From: Malaya genurostris
Taxonomy: Eukaryota > Arthropoda > Insecta > Diptera > Culicidae
NCBI RefSeq assembly: GCF_030247185.1
Contig: NC_080571.1
Coordinates: 3,774,001 to 3,838,000, forward strand
Reading direction: 5' to 3'
Length of the DNA stretch: 64,000 nucleotides
The position numbers were made by a program, and so were the translations under genes. The notes under the pieces are model-generated. The model was given only the letters and a program-made list of their open reading frames with translations, was not told the DNA's origin and ran no database searches. Below, piece after piece: positions 1 to 11,325 of the stretch; position 1 is the first letter of the stretch; each line of letters opens with the position of its first letter.

Positions 1-75
1 CGAGATGACACTCAATCTCGACGTTTCATGCAATTCTAAAATTTTTGGCATCAAAATTTTTTTTCGATTTCGGAA
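1..75. repeat. Edge of a dispersed repeat (also near 9.3 kb and 63.6 kb)
   Basis: A segment containing CTCGACGTTTCATGCAATTC followed by TTGGCATCAAA recurs near 9284-9330 and 63637-63680, and in inverse orientation near 63530-63560. It is cut by the window edge. No coding capacity is visible and the family is not recognised. Confidence 0.6.
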
Positions 76-638
76 ATTTCATGTGAAGCATTTAACTTTT
101 GTGTTACTACAACTATTAAAACGGTGAATTGAAGCGGCACTTCACTGCATAAGCAGTCCAAACCTACACACTTAAAACCATTTCTTGAGCTCGGCATAAT
201 AAAATGCCGAAACTGATCAGCAACACGTAAATTTGATGATTGCTTAGTAATCAATACGCATGTTCCTGAACTTCGTTAAATGTATTCACTGATATTTCGG
301 TAAAATGCTTCACTTTGCCGGAATTTGGCATAATTGCTTGCTGAATTTATCAGTAAACAACAGATATGCCGACATCAGCAGAGACGTTTGCCGAGGTTTC
401 GGAATATGTGCTAGCTGTTGCCGAGATTCAGCACGACAGCTGTCATTTATTGCCGCGTTCGAGTGAAAAAATGAATAATCTTCGAAGAAGCGTGGAAAAA
501 CTTGCAAGTAAAAATATTGAATAAATATAGTGGCATGTTTCGCTTTATAAAAAGCGACTTTATCAGAGCACTCGCGATTATAAGGGAAAAACACCCAACA
601 CGGGGCTCAAAGCGTCCTCGAGACAAAACATTGGGGGA

Positions 639-2240
639 TATGCGAAAAAATAATCCAATGCATGGAATAATTCAATAGATCAAAGTAAGTTTATTTTTTA
701 ACAATATCGTATATGCATCATTAAATATTGAACATTTTTGTAAGCCAAAAATCAAAATATATTTTTATTTTCATATTTCCAGCTCGACTCGAGGTAGCCG
801 CATCTAGAAACGCCGCTTTTTTATGCTACATTTTTTCAGGTAGAGGCTTTAAGCACTACTGGCAACAAATTTGTAAGCCTCCTTTAAGTGTTAATAAAAT
901 GAATTTTTGATCCTGAATAGCGTGTTTATAATGTAGAGAAATTACAAACTAAATTAATTGACTAGATATCTAATTACTGATGATTCGGTAATTTATTTTT
1001 TTCATTTTTTTGTTTTATTGGATTGCCGAATATTCAGTGAACGTTTCACTGAGCAAACAGTAAATCTTATGCTGACGATTTCGGCAATATTTGACGTTTG
1101 TCAAATTTCAGGGTGCCGAGACGCTCAGTTATTTTATTTTTACCGAGATGATTGCTGATTACTCGGCTGTGCGAATCTCGGCATTTTTTTGCCGAGATTC
1201 AGCTAAAAAATTTAAGTGTGTATGCGAAAAAATAACCCAATGCATGGAATAATTCAATAGATCAAAGTAAGTTTATTTTTTGAACAATATCGTATATGCA
1301 TAATTAAGTATTGAACATTTTTGTAAGCCAAAAATCAATATATACTTTTATTTTCATATTTCCAGCTCGACACAAGGTGGCCGCATCTGGAAACGCCGCT
1401 TTTTTATGCTACATTTTTTCAGGTAGAGGCTTTAAGCACTACTGGCAACAAATTTGTAAGCCTCCTTTAAGTGTTAATAAAATGAATTTTTGATCCTGAA
1501 TGGCGTGTTTATAATGTTGAGAAATTACAAACCAAATTAATTGACTAGATTTTTAATTACTGATGATTCGGTAATTTATTTTTTTCATTTTTTCGTTTTA
1601 TTGGATTGCCGAATATTCAGTGAACGTTTCACTGAGCAAACAGTAAATCTTATGCTGACGATTTCGGCAATATTCGACGTTTGACAAATTTGAGGGTGCC
1701 GAGACGCTCAGTTATTTTATTTTTGCCGAGATGATTGCTGATTAGAGGCGTGCAAAACAGCTCATTTTGGTGAACAGCTCCGAACCGATCAGCTCACCAA
1801 AGTGAATCGATTCGATGTATCAGCTCATCAGCTCTTTTATTTTGAACTTAAGGTTCATTTTGTGCGCCGTGTTTCTTATGCACCGTTTTTTTTTCAAATG
1901 CATGATCGAAATTGAATCATTGATTTGCAATGATGCAATGAATGCCATGCGAAATAATTTATCTTTAATTGATGTCGACTAAATTGAATCTCTTAAAGAG
2001 CCGAAGATCCGATCAGCTCGTAGCGTGTTCCTGCGTCATAATGCAGTGAACTGGGTAGCAAATGAGTGAGCTGGTGAGCTGCGGTTCCTTTGAAAAGAGC
2101 TGTGAGCTGTCAGCTCACTTCAATGATTCGATTCACTGGAACAGCTCAGGAGCGAATTGCCCATCTCTATTGCTGATTACTCGGCTGTGCGAATCTCGGC
2201 ATTTTTTTGCCGAGACTCAGCTGAAAAATTTAAGTATGTA
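639..2240. repeat. Tandem duplication of about 585 bp inside the 9-bp-TSD element
   Basis: The segment 639-1220 is repeated from 1221 to 2240 once the nested MITE and its duplicated 8 bp are subtracted. Both copies begin TATGCGAAAAAATAA and end at the element's terminal motif, so the first copy ends in a complete internal terminus. Two short ORFs at 728-910 and 1311-1493 are the same sequence in each copy and are not thought to be genes. Confidence 0.75.
1743..2169. mobile_element. hAT-like MITE, copy 1
   Basis: A 427-bp element begins TAGAGGCGTGC and ends GCCCATCTCTA (imperfect inverted ends). It is flanked by a perfect 8-bp duplication TTGCTGAT (1735-1742, 2170-2177). A second copy lies at 6447-6874. 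The 8-bp duplication and TAGAG ends fit the hAT superfamily. The interior is rich in CAGCTC/GAGCTG words. No ORF of note. Confidence 0.85.
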
Positions 2241-2929
2241 GTCCAAACCGAAAGCCATTTTTCAATAAGAATAATATAACCAATAATCACCACAAACAGA
2301 TACACGTAAAGCTACAAAACTTTTGTCACGCGCAATTTTTATCATAGCCTTCTGCGATCTTAATAAGATCTCACCAAAGAGCGAATGCTTTCACTTTATC
2401 GCAACAAATTTTCGCTTCTGGGCCTACATATGTTGCATACGATGCATGGAAAATGATGAAATGACTTTCATGAATCGCGTCACTGCTGTAAGACTGCCAT
2501 AGGATTATTTTAGGCGCAGTTCCGCGTACCATTAGGATCCAAAACATAGTACGAAGTGATTTGATAAATTTCTCGTGTTTTGGTGCAAACGCTCACCCTG
2601 ACGTTTAAATATGCAACAATGGGCTTCATCGCGAAACAACTTTTCAGTTGCGTCTGTGTTTTACAGTGATAATATCGAATGACGGCTTTGGTGTACGTGT
2701 TCGAATGAAAAAGAAACAGATATCTATTTATTTTAACCAGAATACACACGACACCAGCAGCCCACTGAGCATCTTTTAAGCCAATATTGGTGCAGCTTTG
2801 AATGAAACATAAACCCGACCGGTTGGGTTTTTGGTAGTCATTATCGAATAGCCGAAGAAGTTGAACGTCATTTCGCGTGTGAAGCTCGCGATTATACAAG
2901 TTTCTCAAAACAAACGCACAATCGGAGCG

Positions 2930-5900
2930 ATGACGGTGAGCTGTGAAATCAAGTTTGATAACAACACCGACGGCATCTTCTACGTGGGTCAAACATTGAA
3001 CGGAACGGCAGCGCTGCAACTTACAGAAGCGGAAACAGTGAATGGTAAGGCTAAATGCGTGACAACTTTCCAGTTGAGGCATGTGACCTTGGCTATTGAA
3101 GCAACCACATAAGCGTGACGCGCAGGTGAATCAAACTACGTCATAGGTATGTGACGTGAAGTCGGTGCTTGACTCATGCATCCCAACATATGACATTGGA
3201 TTCGAAACACTGATTCATTTCACATGACTTGCTGCACACTTGCATTGTAGGGCTATTGTACCAACAGTCATTAGTAAAGTCGAAAAATTGATCTGACGAT
3301 TACTTTCAATCAACGAATTGTGATAAAAACGGATACAATACACGCTTAGATTTTTTTCCCGAATGTCGGCAAAACTTTTCCGAGATTTGAACAGCTGAGT
3401 GCTCGGCAAACATTAAAACAACTAAAATTCTCGGTGTTTTTCATTTGACAGGTAATTTGCATTTAACGAGATTCTCAGTTTCGGGAAGACTATAAATTAC
3501 CGAGATCTTCGTCGCTTTTAGAAAGAAATCTCGTTACCATAAATATATCGATTTCAACAAAAAAAAAACCAAATATCAGATGAAATACTGTAAAACATGT
3601 ACACAGTTGAATGGATGCACTTTCATGTCATTTCCAGTAGGGAACACAAATTGATTTCCCGCAGAAAATCAGATTCCGGCTAAAACGAAAGTAATACCGG
3701 GATCTAATCAATAATTTCATGCAGTAGATTAGCGTTACGAGGATCTTTATCTTTTGGAATAGAAAACCGATGAAGACTAAGTGAGTTTTTAAGACTATTG
3801 ACTAGTGAGACCTGTAAACTAGGAGAAATTACTATCAGGCTCCAAAGAATTTGCTGCGTTTTACAGAGTTTCATATGAAAATACGCCCCCCTGATGTCGA
3901 AACACAGTAATTCTGGAACCGGAAGTCGTACTCGAATCAATCCCAGAAGTCCACGGAACCATGAAAATCTACCCATATTGTAATCGTATTCAAGGAAAAT
4001 CAATGAACCAGAAGTCACCATTTTGGATTCTGAATCGAGTTAAAACATTGTCTTCCGGCTACTGATCGTTATTTTAGTTTCAAAAATAAGGAGTGTTTCG
4101 AAAAAAAGCTATCCACAAATTTTTCTTTCAAATTATTATAACAAATGATATTTTTTTCAAACTAAAAATTGATCCTTTGTTATACGAGGTTAAACGTGAG
4201 CATAATAAAAACCGGATGAAATTTAAGTTATTTCTTCACGAAATTTCGAACTTTTGATCGAACGCTCTTCATCAAGTTCCGAACAAGTGATGCATCACAT
4301 TTATTGGACACTTGCGCCCATTTTTTTAGCTCCTGCATCTTCCCAGCTGCCTTACCAGTCTTCTTGAAGACCCTCTTCACGATTGCCTAGTAACGTTGAA
4401 TGGGTTCAAGCTGAGAGCAATTTGGTGGATTTATATTTATCTCAACGAAATTTATACCCTTTTCCGCAAGCCAATTAAGGTAGCGCTTCGCCGTGGTCAG
4501 GTCGAAGCGAGACAACTCACTGCTTCCTCTTGCTTTGTCGCCGAAATTTCACCCTAAATTTCAAATTTCTCCAATACTAAGCCGATTCTCGAAAAATCAA
4601 AAACATACGATTGTAGGTAAATGATTTTACTATGCATTTGGCGAAAAATATTAGTTAGAAAGCTTTTCTTTCGCGAGATTTCGTGCGAGTTTTGTTAAAC
4701 ATTTTGTTTTCTTTTTTTCCTTTTCTCGCTATAAACAACTCGCATATGTAGGGATGTGCTACGTTTTCAACAAAGCGTCAAAGCTAGTAGCGATGAAAAT
4801 CATTACTGATTTCTGGTTCTACTGAAACATGAATAGACATTATTTTACAAAGTAGTAATACTTACTTACATTTTCTACTCATCTATATTCAACGTTTACG
4901 CAGAGAGAACAAACAACGAAAACAAAAGAAATGTTGTTGGCGTCTACCGCATGTGACATTTTGCACACCCCAATGCATGCGTGGACATTGTGTGCGTGCG
5001 AAAAATAAGGAAAAACTCATTTATTTTTATAACTCGCACGAAATCTTTCGATAAAAACGTTTATCAGACACAATTTATATACGAATCGATAGAAAAATTA
5101 TTTATCTAGAACCGTATGTTCTTGGAATTTCCGTTTTCTTTCCCGTTTTCTCACAATTTTGGGTAAAGTGCATGAAACCCCGGGATAGGCAGCGAACTCC
5201 CGTGACCACGGCGAAGCGCTACCTTAAGAGTGTTTTTGGTATAGTGAGCCGACGCTAAATCCTTCCAAAACTGTGGAGGTGTACTATTCTTCTTATATCT
5301 CTTCTGGAGACACTCAGATCGATAGATTTCTGCATTTATAGTTCCGGTAGTGTAAAAAATGGTTGACTTCAAACTACAGGAACATATTGCTTGCCATACC
5401 AGTACCTTTCGACCGAGTTTCTTTACTTGAATCGACCTGTCCGCATCGCTCACATCCTCCCCAACGACGACTGGTAAGTATTGTGGACTTGGAACGGTTT
5501 TTGAGTCCTCCTTTACATAGGTCTCATCGTCCATCAAAACGCATGCATTCCGGACACTGCAAAAGAAACGAATACAATTTCCGGGCCCTTGTTGCTGCTC
5601 ACTTCTTCTGTTCTACACTTTGTTTCGAGATTTTCTGCTTCTTGTAGGTCTTCAGGTGATTTCGCCTCTTGATACGCTGGTTCATTCCGACACTCGTTCC
5701 TGTTGTTTTGGCCAAATCACGTATTGACATTGATTTGTTCTTCATTCCAGTTTCGGGTTGGAAGAACCGGGTTTTCTTCCTCTTCCTGGTAGCATCATCC
5801 AAAGAATAGTGTTCCCCAAACTTATTGATGTTGGTTTTAACATGATAAATTCCAAACCGCTTCGCCAATTTTCGCTTAGTAATGTGTCCAGAACCTTAAT

Positions 5901-8145
5901 TTTCACTTTCTTTTCAATACGCGACATCTTTTAAACGAAGAATTTCAACCGCACAAACAAGTAAACAAACGAAGGCTAACAACCAAACGCACAGCATGCT
6001 GTGACTTGAGCACAAAAAACCATCACAAATACATGCGTACAACACAAATGAATGTGGATAGCTTATTTTCGATACACTCCTTACAGCAATACCCCCCAAG
6101 TATGTTTACATGAAAAGTTTACGTTGATTGCAACTTACTTCGTAAAAAAAGAATTCATGATTTGGGATTTGATTCGTGAAAAGAGTTACAGAAATCGAAT
6201 ACTTCGTAAATGAAGATTTGGGTGTGTATGGAAATGAAGATGCTGAAGAATAATGCTCGAAGTCATTTTTTGTTTAATAAAACACGTTTTGATGAGAAGA
6301 TGTCGGAGGATGATTTTATCAATTTTAATTCATCAGTTTTTTCCCTAAAGATTCTTTCATTTGGTCTATTTCCTTGAATCGACAGATTGATTGTTCTAAA
6401 AAACTAGATTTTGTTATTTTAGAGAAAACACAACAAGTGTGTGGCTTAGAGGTGCGCATAACAGCTCATTTTGGTGAACAGCTCCGAACCGATCAGCTCA
6501 CCAAAGGGAATCGATTCGATGTATCAGCTCATCAGCTCTTTTAGTTTGAACTTAAGGTTCATTTTGTGCGCCGTTTTTCTTATGCACCGGTTTTCTTTCA
6601 TATGCATGATCGAAATTGAATCATTGATTTGCAATGATGCAATAAGTGCAATGCAAATTAATTTATTTTTGACTGATGTCGACTAAATTGAATCTCTTAA
6701 AGAGCCGAAGATCCGATCAGCTCGTAGCGTGTTCCCTTCGTCATAACGCAGTGAACTGGGTAGCAAATGAGTGAGCTGATGAGCTGCGGATCTTTTGAAA
6801 AGAGCTGTGAGCTGTCAGCTCACTTCAATGATTCGATTCACTGGAACAGCTCAGGAGCGAATTGCCCATCTCTAGTGTGGCTGAAGGGCATAATTTTACG
6901 GTATAAATGGAATAAAATGTACTGAGATACAATTGGCCAATTAGTCAAAAAAACTACTTCATTTGCAGGTATCTACGTTCAAATCGAAGGCTTCACGGCT
7001 GTCCAGTGGAAAAAACGTCCCCCGCAGGGTCATCGACATGGTTCCAAGCTTTTCAATGGTCGGGAAGAGTATCTTAACACGCTCACGTACGTGATAGGCG
7101 ATGAAACCGGATCTACCCAGGAGATTGCACCGGGAACACATGTGTTCAAATTCTCTTGTGCGTTACCCGACACACTGCCCACCTCGTTCGAAGGCCAATA
7201 TGGACATATCCGTTATACAGTAACAGTCTGCGTGGAAAGACCATCGAAGCAAAATACGGTCTATCGTGAAGCGATTACAGTTCTCCAACAGGTCAATCTT
7301 AACAATGATCCTACACTTCGTGGAGTGAAAAAGCTCGAGTTGAGCAAACAATTCGGCTGGTGGGTTTTCAAATCTGACCCGTTGGACATAACGGTAGAAG
7401 TTGCATCCACCGGATTTGTTCCCGGTGAAAATATTCCCGTGTTAGTCCAGTGGAATAACGGCAGCAGTGTAATAATCCAGGGTATTCGAATCAAGCTGTT
7501 CAAAAATGAGATATACTTCGCAACAGAACCGTTTGAGAAATCGCGTACCGACACGCAGAGTATCGCAAAAATCGAAAATCGAGACAATCATGCTCAGGGT
7601 AGAGTACGATTTGAAAGAAACCTTCCGATTCCATCAACCCCACCTAGTAGTGTCAGTCCATTGATAACAATATCCTACGAACTGGTAGTTTACATCCATA
7701 TTTCCACTGGAGAGATTCCCGAATTCAAAATACCAATTACTATTGGAACTATTCCATTAACAAGGTTAGCCCCAATAAGAACACCGCCCGAAAACTCAGA
7801 TCTACATCCTCCAAGCTACGGCTTCAATGTAGAAGGATTCTCATCATATCTTCCCGATAATAAGGCAGGTGCTCCCACAACATCACAAACCGCAGCAACA
7901 TCACTCGCTGCTGATTCAACTCAAATTCCTTCGGTTGAACTTCGTAAGTATTTGGAATATTTTACCAAAGCTTCATAAAGATTGCATTATTATCTTCCAC
8001 AGCCCCTCCATCGTATGAAGAAGCTATGCACGGTAGCACTTCGAATCTCCAACCGGATCAAGATACTCTTCCAGTTGAAACCAAACCGTTCAGCCCTCGA
8101 TATCCAGTGTACAAGTTCGATGGTTCCGGTCCAAGTCAGCAGTAA
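2930..8145 (+). CDS. Alpha-arrestin (arrestin domain-containing protein), gene 1
   Basis: Three exons, 2930-3044, 6969-7943 and 8003-8145, join with GT/AG introns in phase 1 to give a 410-residue protein. The start is the ATG at 2930, preceded by GAGCG. Exon 1 carries the N-terminal arrestin strands (CEIKFDN...YVGQTLNG). Exon 2 holds the remaining arrestin N and C domains, including SCALPDTLPTSFEG and STGFVPGENIPV, typical of the family. Two PPSY motifs, one at the end of exon 2 and one opening exon 3, match PPxY sites that bind WW domains of NEDD4-type ubiquitin ligases. Alpha-arrestins are adaptors that recruit these ligases to membrane cargo. There is no signal peptide or membrane segment. 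Intron 1 (3.9 kb) is filled by transposons. A paralogue with the same exon plan follows at 13241. An AATAAA at 8442 could serve as poly(A) signal. Confidence 0.9.
3045..4088. other. Start of arrestin-1 intron 1, no gene seen
   Basis: Between the exon 1 donor and the first transposon there are scattered CTCGGCA/GCCGAG words around 3340-3530. They resemble the termini of the 165-2240 element and suggest an older relative. Nothing coding is supported. Confidence 0.4.
4089..6081 (-). mobile_element. Tc1/mariner DD37E-type element, copy A, transposase broken
   Basis: The ends AGGAGTGT(T/A)TCG and CGATACACTCCT are inverted and flanked by TA. The transposase lies on the - strand. Its start (MSRIEKKVKIKVLDT) is at about 5927, with paired-type helix-turn-helix and DDETYVK segments further down. 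The C-terminal part lies at 4262-4474, beyond an inserted TTAA element. Frameshifts separate the segments (reading frames 5927-5742, 5868-5599, 5537-5151), so the gene is dead. The acidic spacing, read from copy B and relatives, is about 37 residues between the second D and the last E, hence DD37E. Without the insert the element would be about 1.24 kb, normal for this group. Confidence 0.85.
4479..5223. mobile_element. TTAA-flanked non-autonomous element inside copy A
   Basis: The ends GGTAGCGCTTCGCCGTGGTC and its inverse are perfect for 21 bp and are flanked by TTAA on both sides (4475-4478, 5224-5227). Related transposases at 19777-21331 and 27912-29296 are not split at this position, which confirms the insertion. 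TTAA duplication is characteristic of piggyBac-type transposition. The 745-bp interior codes for nothing I can support. Confidence 0.8.
6447..6874. mobile_element. hAT-like MITE, copy 2
   Basis: A 428-bp copy of the element at 1743-2169, with ends TAGAGGTGCGC and GCCCATCTCTA. It is flanked by its own perfect 8-bp duplication GTGTGGCT (6439-6446, 6875-6882). It lies about 95 bp before exon 2 of arrestin gene 1. Confidence 0.88.
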
Positions 8146-8479
8146 TTTAATGGTTTATTAATACTTATATGATGAATTATTAGTAAACCATCCATCATCA
8201 GCAGACAACAATATTTCGTACACTACGTTTTAAGCAAATTATTACCATCAATTTTTTCCTGGTTTTTCATATAAAGTAGCTTGGTTTGGTTAATCGATTT
8301 TACACCTTAACAATTCCAATATGTGGCCGATAATGCAAATTACACGTGTAAACATTAACCAAATGTATGAGTTTATTTTATGTTTTATATTTATTTTATT
8401 GATTGTTACATTTTGGTTTTACTATTTCCATTTTCACATAAAATAAACAGCTTTTTTGAGTAAATGATTTTGAACATTG

Positions 8480-8605
8480 ATGATTGACGTTTCAAAAATT
8501 TCCCCTCTGAGAGAGTGATAAGTTTTTGATCGTGAATATCACTTGTTGTATCTTTCGTATAATAATAATTTTTGCTACATGCCATCGGAAATGTGATCAG
8601 CAATT
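8480..8605. repeat. Dispersed repeat, inverted copy near 24055-24170
   Basis: The stretch containing GAGAGTGATAAGTTTTTGAT, then a CATGCCATCGGAAATG-like word, recurs in inverse orientation near 24055-24170, with moderate divergence. It lies just beyond the 3' end of arrestin gene 1. Family unknown. Confidence 0.55.
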
Positions 8606-8699
8606 CATGATAAAATTTTCAGTTGTATGACATAACCTCAAATTATTCATAACTAAAGTTTACTGAAATGTATGACACCATATGAGTATCAAAGAAAAA

Positions 8700-9245
8700 A
8701 AATTCATGACGTGTGTTTGCATTTCTCGTACCCGCGACGACGATTTTAAATAATGGCAGCAGTGTAATAACTATCATTATTCAGTTTCTGAGTATAGCAA
8801 CAGTATCAAGAATTCAGTTTCTGAATATAATTACAACTCCAGGTTCAGAAATCAGTTCCAGTAGGAGGAATATTCTGTTATTTCAGCGTTGTATATTCGG
8901 GGGAGATGACATTAATATTGTGGAGCATTGAAGCGACTAAATTAATCGGTTCTTTTCATAGCCTCCACCATTTTTACGTAAATAATTACTATGATAATTA
9001 TTTGTTCTTTGGTATAAGCGATATAAGTATTTCGGAGATGAATTCTGCTTCCGAGCTTCAAAACTTACTCCTTGAGCGGAATTCCGTTACTAAAATTCTG
9101 CTTCAGACCAGAATCTTGATTCAGAGTTCAGGATCATAAACCAGTTCAGAACCAGAAACACGATCACGAATTTAGCTTCCAGTTCCAAAACACTCAGGGT
9201 AGAGTACGAGTTCAAAGGTTCAGTGATCATTTCAACAATCCTTTT
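8700..9245. other. Intergenic stretch, no gene seen
   Basis: Low-complexity text with recurring TTCAG/TTCCAG words (8780-9200). The short ORFs at 8713, 8906 and 9315 show no recognisable protein character. Confidence 0.4.
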
Positions 9246-9590
9246 TATTTGTGTTCAAAAAATTTTTTTTTTGTATGACACTAAATCTCGACGTTTCATG
9301 CAATTCTAAGACGTTTGGCATCAAAAATAATTTCGATTTCAGAAATATCATGTACTCCCCCCTATGATGATTTTTCAAGATCGAAAGTTTTCAAACCTCA
9401 ACCGTCGGGCAGCACCCCTCACCCATATCTGATTCAGCTCAAATTTTGTATGGGGACTTTTTACGAACTGCTCAAACTTTTGAACAATGGCGCTTTACGA
9501 AATTAGAGGTGATCCCAAAATATTGGCACCCTTATATAAATTAGAGCGGTAAAAAACAACGTGTTTTGTCGGTTACGTCACTTATCTATT
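9246..9590. repeat. Dispersed repeat, inverse copy at 63300-63700
   Basis: This block runs from a CTCGACGTTTCATGCAATTC segment through GGGTGCTGCCCGAC-like sequence (inverse) to a segment reading ACGTGTTTTGTCGGTTACGT. The same series occurs in opposite orientation from about 63700 down to 63300. No coding capacity. The family is common enough to appear three times in the window. Confidence 0.65.
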
Positions 9591-9594
9591 ATCT

Positions 9595-11107
9595 TGAATT
9601 ATCTTGCATGCAAGTTTCTACATTGAATAAAATTAACTGTCCGTGTTTTATTAATGTAAAAGGTGATGGTGTACCAATACAGATGGAAGGTGCTTCTGTA
9701 ACGGTGATGAATAGAAATCAATATTTTTCATGTTTTCCTAAAAAATTATCAAATACTATGACAAAACTTATTGTGGTAAATGGATCGCATCCGCAATTAT
9801 TAGGGGGGACAGAAGTTATAGTGAAACACAAAGAAAAATCAGCAAAATTAAAACTTTCAGTGATTAATTCTGAAAACAAGTTCAATCCGTTATTTGGTAG
9901 AACGTGGTTAGATGTTTTAACAGTTCGGCTGAAAAGTTCGTATCGTTTAATAGAAACACACATTTTTTTTACCAAAATTCGTTTTTATTATTCAACATAA
10001 TTGCCATCAGAGGCGATACAGCGATTATAGCGATCTTCCAACTTTTCGATACCATTTTTGTAGTACGATTTGTCCTTTGCCTCAAAATAGGCCTCAGTTT
10101 CAGCGATTACCTCTTCATCATCGCGTGCAGTCCACTCAGCCGACTGTCAATTGGACTCCGGAGTGAAGTGATGGATCCATGTTTCGTCCATTGTTATATA
10201 TCGACGAAAAAAATCGGTTTTATTTCGATATAACAGCTCCAAACACTGCTAAGAATCATCAATTCGTTGTTGTTTTTGATCGATTATGAGCTCACGCGGC
10301 ACCCATTTTGCACAAAGCTTTCTTATATCCAAATATACGTGAATAATATGTCCAACACGTTCCTTTGATATCTTTAGGGTGTCAGCTATCTCGATCAACT
10401 TCACTTTACGGTCATTGAAAATCATTTTGTGGATTTTTTTTCACGTTTTCATCAATAACAGCCTCTTTTGGACGTCCACTGCGTTCATCGTCTTCGGTGC
10501 TCATATGACCAGTACGAAATTTCGCAAACCACTTACGAATTGTTGCTTCGCCCGGTGCAGAGTCTGGATAACACTCATCAAGCCATTTTTTGGTATCGGC
10601 GGCACTTTTTTTCATCAAAAAGTAGTGTTTCATCAACACACGAAATTTCTTTTTTTTCCATTTTTTTCACAATAACAAAAGTAGCACTCAAAATACCTCA
10701 CAAACTAATAATCAGACAGCTGTCAAATTTATACACGTATCTTTTGAAGGTTGGTACTAACTGAAAATGGTATGGATTTAATTCTAGTGGCGCCCTCTCA
10801 TAGAAACGATACGAACTTTTCAGCCGATCTGTTAATTTTTGTTTGGAGGAATTTTTTTGCTGGAACTGTTTCAGTTAACAATATTTTGGATAAAAATTGT
10901 TTTATTTAAGAAATAAAACAAAATTTTTTAAACATTTTTAAAAAAACAGATTTCTCGATGCCATTAAAGGTTACGAAGTTGAACATATTATTAAAGCAAA
11001 CACACCATTTTTCAGGAAAGCCTACGATGTACCTTACAGGTTAAGGGAAAAAGTTTTAGACTATTTGGAGAAGTTAGAAAACGAGAAAGTTATTAAACCA
11101 ATTAAAT
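9595..11107 (+). pseudogene. Ty3-type LTR retrotransposon pol remnant, split by a mariner element
   Basis: From about 9600 to 9919 the + strand reads as a retropepsin-like domain (GASVTVM, then NPLFGRTWLD near the end). After the mariner insertion, 10833-11107 continues with a segment matching the start of a Ty3 reverse transcriptase (PYRLREKVLDYLEKLE). The aspartate expected just before GAS is missing (MEGAS), so the protease would be inactive. The frame is broken between the parts and no LTRs are visible. This is a decayed fragment, not a gene. Confidence 0.65.
9920..10832 (-). mobile_element. Mariner-family element, internally deleted
   Basis: The ends ACAGTTCGGCTGAAAAGTTC and its inverse are about 28 bp long and flanked by TA. 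The - strand encodes the mariner N-terminal region (10639-10412, with MSTEDDERSGRPKE). It also encodes a decayed C-terminal tail near 10130-10000, read as EAYFEAKDKSYY...YNRCI. Most of the catalytic DDD core is missing, and the 913-bp length is short of the usual 1.3 kb. Confidence 0.85.
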
Positions 11108-11141
11108 GAGTACTGATACGTGAGAAAAAGAACACTACACT

Positions 11142-11325
11142 TTTGTGGAATTTGGCCTTTCTATTACAAAAGGCTTCGCAGCCGATTCTTAGTGTACCGA
11201 CTCATTGTATGGCTAGTACTACGATCCTACTTACACTATGGGCCCATCCAGATCGGGGATCGAACATATTATAACTGGCTTGTGAGACAAGCGCCATATG
11301 CATTGAACCGCTAACCCGGGTTGAA
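11142..11325 (-). mobile_element. tRNA-derived SINE
   Basis: Read on the - strand, the unit starts GGGTTAGCGGTTCAATGC (A-box-like) and carries TGTTCGATCCCCGA (B box) about 55 bp later, then a non-tRNA body reaching about 11142. The spacing fits an RNA polymerase III promoter from a tRNA-related SINE. No clear target duplication was seen. Confidence 0.6.

Larger units (their letters stand above)
165..2240. mobile_element. Non-autonomous DNA element with 9-bp target duplication (Mutator-like?)
   Basis: The element starts TACACACTTAAA and ends TTTAAGTATGTA, so its ends are inverted. It is flanked on both sides by the identical 9-mer GTCCAAACC (156-164 and 2241-2249). Both ends also carry CTCGGC...GCCGA motifs that can pair. 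A 9-bp duplication is typical of Mutator/MULE elements, so that assignment is an inference from duplication length only. No transposase is encoded. The interior contains a tandem duplication, and a 427-bp hAT-like MITE inserted later (1743-2169). Confidence 0.6.

Noticed and set aside
728..910. Identical short ORFs at 728-910 and 1311-1493 as a duplicated small gene
   Set aside because: They lie in the duplicated part of a mobile element, and their similarity follows from the DNA duplication.
2510..3082. 190-codon - strand ORF opposite arrestin exon 1
   Set aside because: It is antisense to the real exon, starts far from any promoter evidence and has no family character.
11142..11325. Functional tRNA gene
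   Set aside because: A and B boxes are present, but the acceptor stem and anticodon arm do not pair, and the body runs on as in a SINE.
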